From: Pusillimonas sp. UBA3987
GTDB lineage: Bacteria; Pseudomonadota; Gammaproteobacteria; Burkholderiales; Burkholderiaceae_B
Reading direction: 5' to 3'
Length of the DNA stretch: 64,000 bases
NCBI GenBank assembly: GCA_002384935.1
Contig: DGCD01000018.1
Coordinates: forward strand, 186,001 to 250,000
This document shows positions 57,246 through 64,000 of this stretch, in pieces (within the stretch, counting starts at the first letter, position 1; every line of letters begins with the position of its first letter). The position numbers and the translations under genes were made by a program. The notes beneath the pieces are model-generated. The model was given only the letters and a program-made list of their open reading frames with translations. It was not told the DNA's origin and did no database searches.

Positions 57246-57890
57246 ATGGTTTTTTCCAGCACTTCCTCCCGCGAGGCTGCCTGTGTTGTGTTGGCAGCGG
57301 GGTCTAGTCGTCGTATGGGCGCGCACAATAAACTGTTGTTGCCATACCGGGGCATGCCCATGGTACGGCAGGTGGTGTTGCAGGCCCTGGCCTCATATTG
57401 CAGCCGCGTTGTGGTGGTGTTGGGGCATCATGCACCTGAAGTACAGCAGGCTTTGTCCGGTTTGTCGGTTCAATTTGTGCATAATGCCGAATACGCCCAA
57501 GGCATGGGGAACTCGGTTGCAGCGGGTGTCAGCCGGGTACCGGCGGACGAAGGTGCCATTATTTGTTTAGGTGATATGCCGCGCGTAAATGCCCAGGTAT
57601 TGAACATGCTTATAGATGCGTTTCAAGCTGATGAGCGCAACGAAATTTGCCGGCCGCGCTACAAGGGTCAGGCAGGCAACCCTGTGTTGTGGGGGCCGTC
57701 GTTCCTGCCTGCATTAAGCCGCCTGCAGGGCGATGAAGGTGCACGTGGCATTTTGCAGGCGCACGACGCTTATGTTTGCTGGGTTGATGTTGAAACCGAC
57801 GGCGTATTGCACGATGTGGATCAGCCCAATGATCTGCAGGCAATGGGTATGGCGCTGCCGCGCTCGAAAGACGGGGCCTTGGCCTCGTAG
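57246..57890 (+). CDS. MocA-like molybdenum cofactor cytidylyltransferase / NTP transferase
   Basis: 214-residue nucleotidyltransferase of the MobA/MocA group. It has the Mg-NTP motif VLAAGSSRRMGAHNKLLLP (about 16-34), NAEYAQGMGNSVAAGVS, ICLGDMPRV and the C-terminal VDVETDGVLHDVDQPNDL. MocA adds CMP to molybdopterin for xanthine-dehydrogenase-type enzymes; here no such enzyme is adjacent. The ATG at 57246 has only a distant GAGG. It is followed by argG 43 bases later. Confidence 0.83.
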   Translation: MVFSSTSSREAACVVLAAGSSRRMGAHNKLLLPYRGMPMVRQVVLQALASYCSRVVVVLGHHAPEVQQALSGLSVQFVHNAEYAQGMGNSVAAGVSRVPADEGAIICLGDMPRVNAQVLNMLIDAFQADERNEICRPRYKGQAGNPVLWGPSFLPALSRLQGDEGARGILQAHDAYVCWVDVETDGVLHDVDQPNDLQAMGMALPRSKDGALAS

Positions 57891-57933
57891 TAGAATCTAG
57901 CCTTTACCCAATTGAACTATTTCGGCGCAAATA

Positions 57934-59277
57934 ATGACCACAATTCTTCAAAACGTTCCTGTTGGCCAGAAGGTCGGCATTGCCTTTTCCGGCGGCCTGG
58001 ACACCAGTGCCGCGTTGCTTTGGATGCGGGAAAAAGGCGCAATTCCATACGCATACACCGCCAACCTGGGCCAGCCCGATGAGCCCGACTACGATATTAT
58101 TCCCAAGCGCGCGCGCGAGTACGGCGCAGAAAACGCCCGTTTAATTGATTGTCGGCCACAGTTGGTGGCAGAAGGCATCGCCGCGTTGCAGTGCGGCGCG
58201 TTTCACGTGACCACGGCTGGCATCACTTATTTCAATACCACTCCTATTGGCCGCGCGGTAACCGGTACCATGCTGGTGGCTGCCATGAAGGAAGACGACG
58301 TTCACATTTGGGGCGACGGCAGTACGTTCAAGGGTAACGATATCGAGCGTTTCTATCGTTATGGTTTGTTAACCAACCCCCACCTTCAAATTTACAAGCC
58401 CTGGCTTGATCAGGTCTTTATCGACGAGTTGGGCGGGCGCGCCGAAATGTCGGAATACATGCAAAAGCATGGTTTCGGCTACAAAATGTCGGCCGAGAAA
58501 GCCTATTCCACCGATTCGAACATGCTGGGCGCCACGCACGAAGCGAAGGATCTGGAATACCTGAACACGGGTATTAAAATCGTTCAACCGATCATGGGTG
58601 TGCCGTTTTGGCGTGACGACGTTGAAATCAAACCCGAAACCGTCTCGATTCGTTTCGAGGAAGGCCAGCCCGTTGCGCTCAATGGTAAAACATTCGGCGA
58701 TGCCGTTGAATTGGTCATGGAGGCCAATCGTATTGGTGGGCGTCACGGTTTGGGCATGAGCGACCAAATTGAAAACCGTATTATCGAGGCCAAGAGCCGC
58801 GGTATTTACGAAGCGCCGGGTATGGCGCTCTTGTTCATCGCTTACGAGCGGCTGGTTACCGGTATTCACAACGAAGACACCATTGAGCAATACCGCATGA
58901 ACGGCTTGAAGCTGGGTCGTTTGCTGTACCAGGGGCGCTGGTTCGACCCGCAAGCCATTATGCTGCGCGAAGCGTCGCAGCGTTGGGTGGCCGGTGCAGT
59001 TACCGGCGAGGTAACGGTAGAGTTGCGGCGCGGAAACGACTATTCCATCCTGGACACCGTCTCGCCGAATCTGACTTATCAGGCCGAGCGGCTTACGATG
59101 GAAAAAGGCGATTCGGCTTTCTCGCCGCGTGATCGCATTGGCCAACTCACCATGCGGAACCTGGACATTGTGGATACCCGCGACAAACTGCGTACTTATC
59201 TGGACGTGGGTTTGCTAACGTCGAAGAAAGGTTCGCCGTTACCTACGTTAAAAGACGCTAGTAAAGAGAAGTCGTAA
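57934..59277 (+). CDS. argG: Argininosuccinate synthase
   Basis: 447-residue ATP-dependent enzyme joining citrulline and aspartate in arginine biosynthesis. The ATP-pyrophosphatase P-loop AFSGGLDTSAAL (17-28) is at the N-terminus; the length and the TANLGQPDEPDYD and TTAGITYFNTTPIGRAVTG regions match the long type of ArgG (E. coli-like). A terminator follows. argF lies downstream on the other strand, so the arginine genes are neighbours but not cotranscribed. Confidence 0.97.
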   Translation: MTTILQNVPVGQKVGIAFSGGLDTSAALLWMREKGAIPYAYTANLGQPDEPDYDIIPKRAREYGAENARLIDCRPQLVAEGIAALQCGAFHVTTAGITYFNTTPIGRAVTGTMLVAAMKEDDVHIWGDGSTFKGNDIERFYRYGLLTNPHLQIYKPWLDQVFIDELGGRAEMSEYMQKHGFGYKMSAEKAYSTDSNMLGATHEAKDLEYLNTGIKIVQPIMGVPFWRDDVEIKPETVSIRFEEGQPVALNGKTFGDAVELVMEANRIGGRHGLGMSDQIENRIIEAKSRGIYEAPGMALLFIAYERLVTGIHNEDTIEQYRMNGLKLGRLLYQGRWFDPQAIMLREASQRWVAGAVTGEVTVELRRGNDYSILDTVSPNLTYQAERLTMEKGDSAFSPRDRIGQLTMRNLDIVDTRDKLRTYLDVGLLTSKKGSPLPTLKDASKEKS

Positions 59278-59304
59278 ATAGTTAAGAAGCCGACTCAGGC
59301 CTGT

Positions 59305-59346
59305 ACCCCGGTTGTTGGGCTACCGCCCGGTAACCGGGGTGTTTTA
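59305..59346 (+). terminator. Terminator after argG
   Basis: A 9-base stem accccggtt (59305-59313) and aaccggggt (59332-59340) with an 18-base loop, followed by GTTTTA on the plus strand. It lies 27 bases past the argG stop and faces argF. Confidence 0.75.
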
Positions 59347-59380
59347 TGTGGCGGTAATTGTGCTGACCGTTTAGATTGCT

Positions 59381-60325
59381 TTAACCGCTGCGTTTGCCCA
59401 GCAATAAAAACTCCATCAGCGCTTTTTGTACGTGCATGCGGTTTTCCGCTTCATCCCAGACCACGCTTTGCGGGCCGTCTATCACGTCGCCCGTTACTTC
59501 TTCGCCGCGGTGGGCCGGCAGGCAATGCATGAATAGGGCTTTGGGGTCGGCCATGGCCATCATTTCCTCATCGACACACCAGTCGGCAAAGGCTTTGCGG
59601 CGGGCTTCGTTCTCTTCTTCGTAGCCCATGCTGGTCCAGACATCGGTGGTGACCAGATGCGCACCCTTGCAGGCCTGCATGGGGTCGGCAAACACGCGCA
59701 ACACGTTTTCAGGTGGGGTGCCAATGCGCTCTTGTTCCAGTTCATAGCCCGCAGGCGTAGAAATATGCAGGGTAAAGCCCAACATCTCGGCGGCTTGTAG
59801 CCAGGTGTACGACATATTGTTGCCATCGCCGATCCAGGCAACGGTTTTGCCTTCAATCGGGCCCAGGTGTTCTATAAACGTGAAAATGTCGGCCAGGATC
59901 TGGCAGGGGTGGAATTCGTTGGTTAGGCCGTTGATAACCGGGACGCGTGAATGGGCGGCAAAGCGTTCAATACGCGTTTGCTCGAAGGTGCGGATCATGA
60001 CCAGATCGACCATGCGCGACACGACGCGGGCTGTGTCTTCAATGGGTTCAGAACGCCCAAGTTGGGAGTCGCCTGTTGTTAAGTGAATGACCGAACCGCC
60101 CATTTGATACATACCCGCTTCAAACGAGACACGGGTGCGGGTGCTGGCTTTTTCAAACACCATGGCCAGGGTGCGATCGTGCAGGGTATGGTGCGGTTGA
60201 TAACGCTTGAATTTGTCTTTAATAAGGCGCGCACGCTCGAGCACATACAGGATTTCGTCGTGGGTGAAGTCGTTGAATTGCAGGAAGTGGCGCAAGGGCG
60301 CTGCGGGAGACTGGGTGTGAGACAT
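59381..60325 (-). CDS. argF: Ornithine carbamoyltransferase
   Basis: 314-residue enzyme forming citrulline from ornithine and carbamoyl phosphate. It has the carbamoyl-phosphate motif STRTR (residues 61-65), EFHPCQILAD, the ornithine loop with MSYTWLQAAEMLG and the late HCLPAHRG motif. The ATG at 60325 has AAGG seven bases upstream; a TTG two codons further up is rejected. It is convergent with argG. Confidence 0.97.
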   Translation of the reverse strand: MSHTQSPAAPLRHFLQFNDFTHDEILYVLERARLIKDKFKRYQPHHTLHDRTLAMVFEKASTRTRVSFEAGMYQMGGSVIHLTTGDSQLGRSEPIEDTARVVSRMVDLVMIRTFEQTRIERFAAHSRVPVINGLTNEFHPCQILADIFTFIEHLGPIEGKTVAWIGDGNNMSYTWLQAAEMLGFTLHISTPAGYELEQERIGTPPENVLRVFADPMQACKGAHLVTTDVWTSMGYEEENEARRKAFADWCVDEEMMAMADPKALFMHCLPAHRGEEVTGDVIDGPQSVVWDEAENRMHVQKALMEFLLLGKRSG

Positions 60326-60447
60326 GATCAACCTTGATTCGCTTGCAAAGAAGTTTAATTGAGTATGATAAACAATTTTGGGGTGGCCCTGCGATTCGGC
60401 GCCTAAAGCAGTACAATGCAGCCACGCAAAATTCCCGTGAAAGTATC

Positions 60448-60744
60448 GTGCAGCAGTTCATTATTTACGGCGTAACGGAGTCCGGCCAGCGTTTTCGGCC
60501 AAGCGATTGGGCCGAACGCCTTGCAGGGGTCATGTCACAGTTTCGGCCACCTGGTATGCCCGCCAACCGTCTTACGTATTCCCCTTATGTGCTGCCGACC
60601 TATATCGAGGGTGTGCGCTGTGTGGCGGTGGATCCACGCTTGCGCGACCTTGAGCCGCTAGCCTGGAATTTTGTAGTGGATTTTGCCCGCAGTAACCAGT
60701 TGAAAACCGAAGAAATTAAAGCGTCGCCAGAAAGCCCGGATTAA
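60448..60744 (+). CDS. DUF3579 family protein
   Basis: 98-residue protein with the DUF3579 core QQFIIYGVTESGQRFRPSDWAERLAGVMSQF and YSPYVLPTYIEGVRCVAVDPRL; function unknown, common in Betaproteobacteria. The GTG at 60448 begins the conserved part. The frame is open upstream to 60334 but that part overlaps the argF promoter area and has only TTG starts, so the shorter form is preferred. A terminator overlaps its stop codon. Confidence 0.8.
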   Translation: MQQFIIYGVTESGQRFRPSDWAERLAGVMSQFRPPGMPANRLTYSPYVLPTYIEGVRCVAVDPRLRDLEPLAWNFVVDFARSNQLKTEEIKASPESPD

Positions 60745-60756
60745 CCGGGTTTTTTT
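60735..60756 (+). terminator. Terminator at the DUF3579 stop codon
   Basis: 5-base G/C stem cccgg/ccggg with the stop codon in the loop, followed by seven T on the plus strand. Confidence 0.75.
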
Positions 60757-60790
60757 ATGCCTGCAAAAGCGGATCATGTTCGTTGCGGGC

Positions 60791-60824
60791 AAAAAAACAG
60801 GGTGCTGTTCGAGCACCCTGTTTT
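60791..60824. terminator. Bidirectional terminator between DUF3579 and rpsT genes
   Basis: 9-base perfect stem cagggtgct/agcaccctg with a GTTCG loop. Seven T follow on the minus strand, ending the rpsT transcript, and TTTTG follows on the plus strand. Confidence 0.88.
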
Positions 60825-60894
60825 GTGGCGGCGTGTTTTTGCCGCTACTTTGTTTTTACTGACAGCTTTTTGCCAATTAAACCGTGCTGGCTTT

Positions 60895-61161
60895 TCAGGA
60901 AGCCATAGCTTTCACAGCAGCAGACAGGCGGCTTTTGTGACGTGCGGCTTTATTCTTGTGAATGATTTTTTTATCGGCAACGCGGTCGATGATGCTTGCG
61001 GTGGAGCGCAGAACAGTGTTCGCAGCTTCCTGGTCTCCGGCGTCGACTGCCTGGCGAACGCGTTTGATAGACGTGCGCAGCATGGAACGAAGGCTGGAGT
61101 TGTGTTTGTTCAGTTTAATCGCCTGGCGGGCGCGTTTACGTGCTTGTGCGGTATTAGCCAT
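60895..61161 (-). CDS. rpsT: 30S ribosomal protein S20
   Basis: 88-residue helical ribosomal protein that binds 16S rRNA early in assembly. It opens MANTAQARKRARQAIKLNKHN and ends in the conserved KNKAARHKSRLSAAVKAM stretch, full length for S20. It is encoded opposite the DUF3579 gene and just downstream of murJ; a bidirectional terminator closes it. Confidence 0.97.
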   Translation of the reverse strand: MANTAQARKRARQAIKLNKHNSSLRSMLRTSIKRVRQAVDAGDQEAANTVLRSTASIIDRVADKKIIHKNKAARHKSRLSAAVKAMAS

Positions 61162-61214
61162 AGTTTTTTAGTACGGTTTAAGTGTGTTTAATTAGCAAAG
61201 ACAAAGATTCTAAC

Positions 61215-62771
61215 TTAGACTGCTCTTTTTGTAAAGTGTCGAAGGCGAAAACCGAACAGAAACAGCACTGCGAAATAGGCGCTGCCCGCCGCGGCGATGG
61301 TACCCAGCAACAAGGTAATGCGCAGGCCGGATGATAAGGTCGGGTCGACCCAGTTCACCGTGTGATTGGCGCCATAAAGCAGGGCACCCAATGCCAGCAA
61401 GGCGGGCAGGGCACGAAGCAGGAATGGGATCCAGCCCGGGCCGGGTTTGTAGGTGCCGCGACGAACAAGCAAGGTAAGCAGCAAGAGGGCGTTCACGCTG
61501 GCGCCCAGCCCGATTGAAAGGGCCAGTCCTGCATGGTCGAACAGGGGGACGAAAACCAGATTGAACATTTGGGTTAGCACCAGGACCAACAGCGCAATTT
61601 TCACTGGGGTGCGTATATCTTGCTTAGCATAGAACCCCGGTGCCAGAATCTTGATGGCCAGCAGGCCAAGCAATCCCACGGAGTAGGCCATGACGGCTAC
61701 CTGGGTCTGGGCGACGTCGTACGCGGTAAAGGCACCATAGTTGAACAAGGTGGCTACCATGCCTTCACTGAGCATGGCCAAGCCCAGGGCGGCAGGCAAC
61801 CCCAGCAATATAACCAGGCGCAGCCCCCAGTCAATCAGATAGTTGTAGCGATTATGGTCGTTCTGGGCATGTGCGGCCGACAAACTGGGCAGCAGTACTG
61901 TGCCCAGTGCCACGCCCAACAGGGCCGTAGGAAATTCCATCAGCCGGTCGGCGAATGACAGCCACGTTACGCTGCCGGCCGCCAGCCAGGTAGCGATGTT
62001 GGTGTTGATGAGCAAGGAGATTTGCGCCACCGACACCCCCAGAATGGCGGGCAGCATCTGGCGCATGATGTGTCTAACAGTGGCGTCTTGCATTGCCTGG
62101 CGCACACGAAATGAGTAACGCGGCAGTAAACCCAGGCGCGCCAGGGCGGCCCATTGAACCGTCAGCTGCGCCACGCCACCGGCCAGGACGCCGACGGCCA
62201 ACGCATAGACGGGCGTGCTGAAGTAGGGCAGCAGAAACAGGCAGGCCAGAATCATGCACAGGTTAAGCAATACCGGTGTAAAAGCCGGGACCGCGAAGCG
62301 GCGCCATGTGTTCAATACGCCCGAGGCAAACGCCACCAGCGACATGCACAAAATATAGGGGAACATGGCGCGGGTCATCCAGACCGCCGCCTCGAACTCG
62401 GTTTGGCGCTCGGCATTCAGCATGCCACTGGCCATGGCGCTTACCACCCACGGGGCGGCCAGCATGCCAATTAATGTAACGGCCATGAGCGCAACCGTTA
62501 ACAATAGTGCGACGCGATCCAGCAGTTCGCGTACCCGCTCGGGACTTTCCTGTTCGCGTGTTTGCCCCAGTATGGGCACAAAAGCCTGGGCAAAGGCACC
62601 TTCGGCAAATAAACGGCGCAACAGGTTGGGAATGCGAAATGCAACCCAGAAGGCGTCAGTCAGCGGCCCTGCGCCAAAAGAACTGGCAATAAAAATATCG
62701 CGAATCAAACCTGTGATTCGCGATAGCAGGGTAAAGCTGCTGACTGTTGCCGCTGACCGGAACAAGCCCAT
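61215..62771 (-). CDS. murJ: Lipid II flippase MurJ
   Basis: 518-residue, fourteen-helix MOP-superfamily flippase that moves lipid II to the periplasm. It starts MGLFRSAATVSSFTLLSRITGLIRD and has AEGAFAQAFVPIL with the charged central-cavity residues expected, plus MEFPTALLGVALGTVLLPSLS. It lies 12 bases downstream of the SDR gene and ahead of rpsT, the usual rpsT neighbourhood. Confidence 0.96.
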   Translation of the reverse strand: MGLFRSAATVSSFTLLSRITGLIRDIFIASSFGAGPLTDAFWVAFRIPNLLRRLFAEGAFAQAFVPILGQTREQESPERVRELLDRVALLLTVALMAVTLIGMLAAPWVVSAMASGMLNAERQTEFEAAVWMTRAMFPYILCMSLVAFASGVLNTWRRFAVPAFTPVLLNLCMILACLFLLPYFSTPVYALAVGVLAGGVAQLTVQWAALARLGLLPRYSFRVRQAMQDATVRHIMRQMLPAILGVSVAQISLLINTNIATWLAAGSVTWLSFADRLMEFPTALLGVALGTVLLPSLSAAHAQNDHNRYNYLIDWGLRLVILLGLPAALGLAMLSEGMVATLFNYGAFTAYDVAQTQVAVMAYSVGLLGLLAIKILAPGFYAKQDIRTPVKIALLVLVLTQMFNLVFVPLFDHAGLALSIGLGASVNALLLLTLLVRRGTYKPGPGWIPFLLRALPALLALGALLYGANHTVNWVDPTLSSGLRITLLLGTIAAAGSAYFAVLFLFGFRLRHFTKRAV

Positions 62772-62783
62772 ATTAATGCCGGC

Positions 62784-63542
62784 TTATTTTGGCGCCATGC
62801 GAATGGCACCGTCCAGGCGAATGGTTTCGCCGTTCAACATTTCATTGGTCATGATGCTGTGAACCAGTTTGGCGTAATCTTCCGGCGTGCCCAGACGAGA
62901 TGGAAAAGGAATGCTGGCAGCCAGTGAATCCTGAACTTCCTGGGGCATGCCATAGACCATTGGGGTGGCGAAAATGCCCGGCGCAATGGTCATGCAGCGA
63001 ATTCCCAGTTTTGACAGATCGCGTGCAATGGGCAGTGTCATGCCGGCCACGCCGGCTTTTGATGCTGCATAGGCTGCCTGCCCGATTTGGCCGTCGAAGG
63101 CGGCCACAGAGGCGGTGTTGATAAGGACACCGCGTTCACCGGTTGCCTCGGGTTCGTTTTCGCTCATGGCGGCGGCCGCCAGGCGCGACATGTTGAACGT
63201 TCCCACCAGGTTCACCATGACCACTTTCTGGAATGTTTCAAGGGCATGCGGTCCATTTTTCCCTACCGTACGCGAAGCGGGGGCGATACCGGCGCAGTTC
63301 ACCAGCCCGAACAGGCGGCCTTGCTGGCGGGCCGCTTCAATAACGGCTTGCGCATCGGCTTCCTGGGTCACGTCGCAGTGCACGTAGGTTTGGCCCAGTT
63401 CCTTGGCCAGTGCCTGCCCGGGTTCGTCCTGAACGTCTGCCAAGACGACTTTGGCGCCTTGTTCAACCAGCATGCGGGCCGTTCCGGCACCCAGTCCGGA
63501 GGCGCCGCCCGTAACGATAAATACTTTGTCTTTGATGTCCAT
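62784..63542 (-). CDS. SDR family 3-hydroxyacyl-CoA dehydrogenase-type oxidoreductase
   Basis: 252-residue short-chain dehydrogenase. The NAD site is TGGASGLG (11-18), NCAGIA follows, and the catalytic Ser-Tyr-Lys set appears in INTASVAAFDGQIGQAAYAASKAG. It resembles the HSD17B10-like 3-hydroxyacyl-CoA dehydrogenases of fatty-acid or isoleucine breakdown; the substrate is not certain. It lies between adk and murJ on the same strand. Confidence 0.88.
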   Translation of the reverse strand: MDIKDKVFIVTGGASGLGAGTARMLVEQGAKVVLADVQDEPGQALAKELGQTYVHCDVTQEADAQAVIEAARQQGRLFGLVNCAGIAPASRTVGKNGPHALETFQKVVMVNLVGTFNMSRLAAAAMSENEPEATGERGVLINTASVAAFDGQIGQAAYAASKAGVAGMTLPIARDLSKLGIRCMTIAPGIFATPMVYGMPQEVQDSLAASIPFPSRLGTPEDYAKLVHSIMTNEMLNGETIRLDGAIRMAPK

Positions 63543-63551
63543 GTCGCTCCT

Positions 63552-64000
63552 TTATTTCTTCAGGATTGCAAAAATACGATTGCGTATATCTTCTACGCTG
63601 CCTACGCCCTGAATCTGGTGAAACCGGGGGGCAGCCGAGTCGTTCGATTTTGCCCATTCAGAGTAATAATCCACCAGGGGGCGGGTTTGTTCTTGATAAA
63701 CGGCCAGCCGATGACGCACCGTTTCTTCCTTGTCGTCGTCGCGCTGCACGAGCGGTTCGCCGGTGAAATCGTCGGTGTCGGGCGTTTTGGGTGGATTGAA
63801 CGTGACGTGGTAGCTACGGCCGCTGGCGGGATGAACACGACGGCCACTCATGCGTTCGATAATGTTTTCCTCGGGCACAACCATTTCGACGACAAAGTCC
63901 AGCGAAATATTCGCTTCTTTCAAGGCATCCGCCTGCGGAATGGTGCGCGGAAAGCCGTCGAACAGGTAGCCGTTGCGGCAATCATCTTCCTGCAGGCGGT
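63552..64000 (-). CDS. adk: Adenylate kinase (partial, C-terminal two thirds)
   Basis: About 149 codons are visible; the N-terminus lies beyond the right edge. It catalyses ATP + AMP to 2 ADP. The visible part includes GYLFDGFPRTIPQADAL, the LID domain RMSGRRVHPASGRSYHVTFN through TGEPLVQRDDD and the end IRNRIFAILKK. The long LID lacks the zinc cysteines, as in Gram-negative enzymes. It precedes the SDR gene by nine bases. Confidence 0.95.
   Translation of the reverse strand, partial: RLQEDDCRNGYLFDGFPRTIPQADALKEANISLDFVVEMVVPEENIIERMSGRRVHPASGRSYHVTFNPPKTPDTDDFTGEPLVQRDDDKEETVRHRLAVYQEQTRPLVDYYSEWAKSNDSAAPRFHQIQGVGSVEDIRNRIFAILKK

Noticed and set aside
58369..59145. 258-residue frame opposite argG
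   Set aside because: Antisense shadow of a conserved gene without ribosome site or domain.
1..64000. CRISPR arrays, prophage, transposases or integrase-tRNA junctions
   Set aside because: None is visible: both tRNA genes lack an adjacent integrase or attachment repeat, and no transposase-like protein or spaced repeat array was seen.

Overview
The window looks like chromosome of a betaproteobacterium of the order Burkholderiales, most likely near the Alcaligenaceae (moderate GC by eye). Pointers are the DUF3579 protein, the fused A+B type Mrp/Pha antiporter, the PhoQ-like kinase with an HALKTPL box, and the SelD fused to a flavin oxidoreductase. This placement is an inference from gene content and protein style, not from a search. 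No phage, transposon, IS element, rRNA or CRISPR array was seen. The DNA is densely packed, with many overlapping starts and stops (TAATG, ATGA).

Layout. 1-1744: molybdate uptake (modB partial, modA) with divergent modE and a perfect 13-bp inverted-repeat ModE operator. 2100-3581: SulP anion transporter. 3639-8170: one minus-strand unit of GT2 glycosyltransferase, ArnT-like lipid glycosyltransferase, OmpR-type regulator and histidine kinase. 8332-11250: two divergent PepSY proteins and a PhoP/PhoQ-like pair, with an 11-bp-spaced direct repeat between the PepSY genes. 11224-15761: selenium/histidine-betaine group (oxidoreductase-SelD fusion, EgtB/SenA-type enzyme, EgtD). 15842-19984: siderophore receptor, PiuC dioxygenase, FMN 2-hydroxyacid oxidase, with a Fur-like site. 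20051-20440: guanidinium exporter gdx under a guanidine-II riboswitch. 20699-22580: Crp-like regulator, BON lipoprotein, DUF3309 protein, tRNA-Leu. 22753-28134: rnr, rlmB, a PLP sulfur-amino-acid enzyme, HU and tRNA-Val. 28296-30078: orphan ABC binding protein and a divergent MarR regulator. 30191-34166: tonB-exbB-exbD running into a two-component pair. 34179-42633: Kup potassium transporter, a small secreted protein and the Mrp/Pha cation antiporter operon. 42773-46967: SoxC-type sulfite dehydrogenase, monoheme cytochrome, L,D-transpeptidase and DUF882 peptidase in one run. 47155-49388: membrane protein, secreted protein and amidohydrolase. 49363-54761: MotA/MotB stator, Na/Pi transporter, small coiled-coil protein and flagellin with a sigma-28 promoter. 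54988-64000: EcsC protein, alpha/beta hydrolase, MocA-like enzyme, argG, argF, DUF3579 protein, rpsT, murJ, an SDR and the 3' part of adk.

Connections. Molybdate uptake and the MocA-like protein fit the molybdenum sulfite dehydrogenase in the same window. TonB/ExbBD, the receptor and PiuC form an iron theme with two Fur-like sites. SelD, the EgtB/SenA enzyme and EgtD together suggest selenoneine (or ergothioneine) synthesis, but the selenosugar synthase SenB is not in the window. The riboswitch, the selenium group, the kinase-linked glycan genes and the stator/phosphate-transporter operon are the most notable points.
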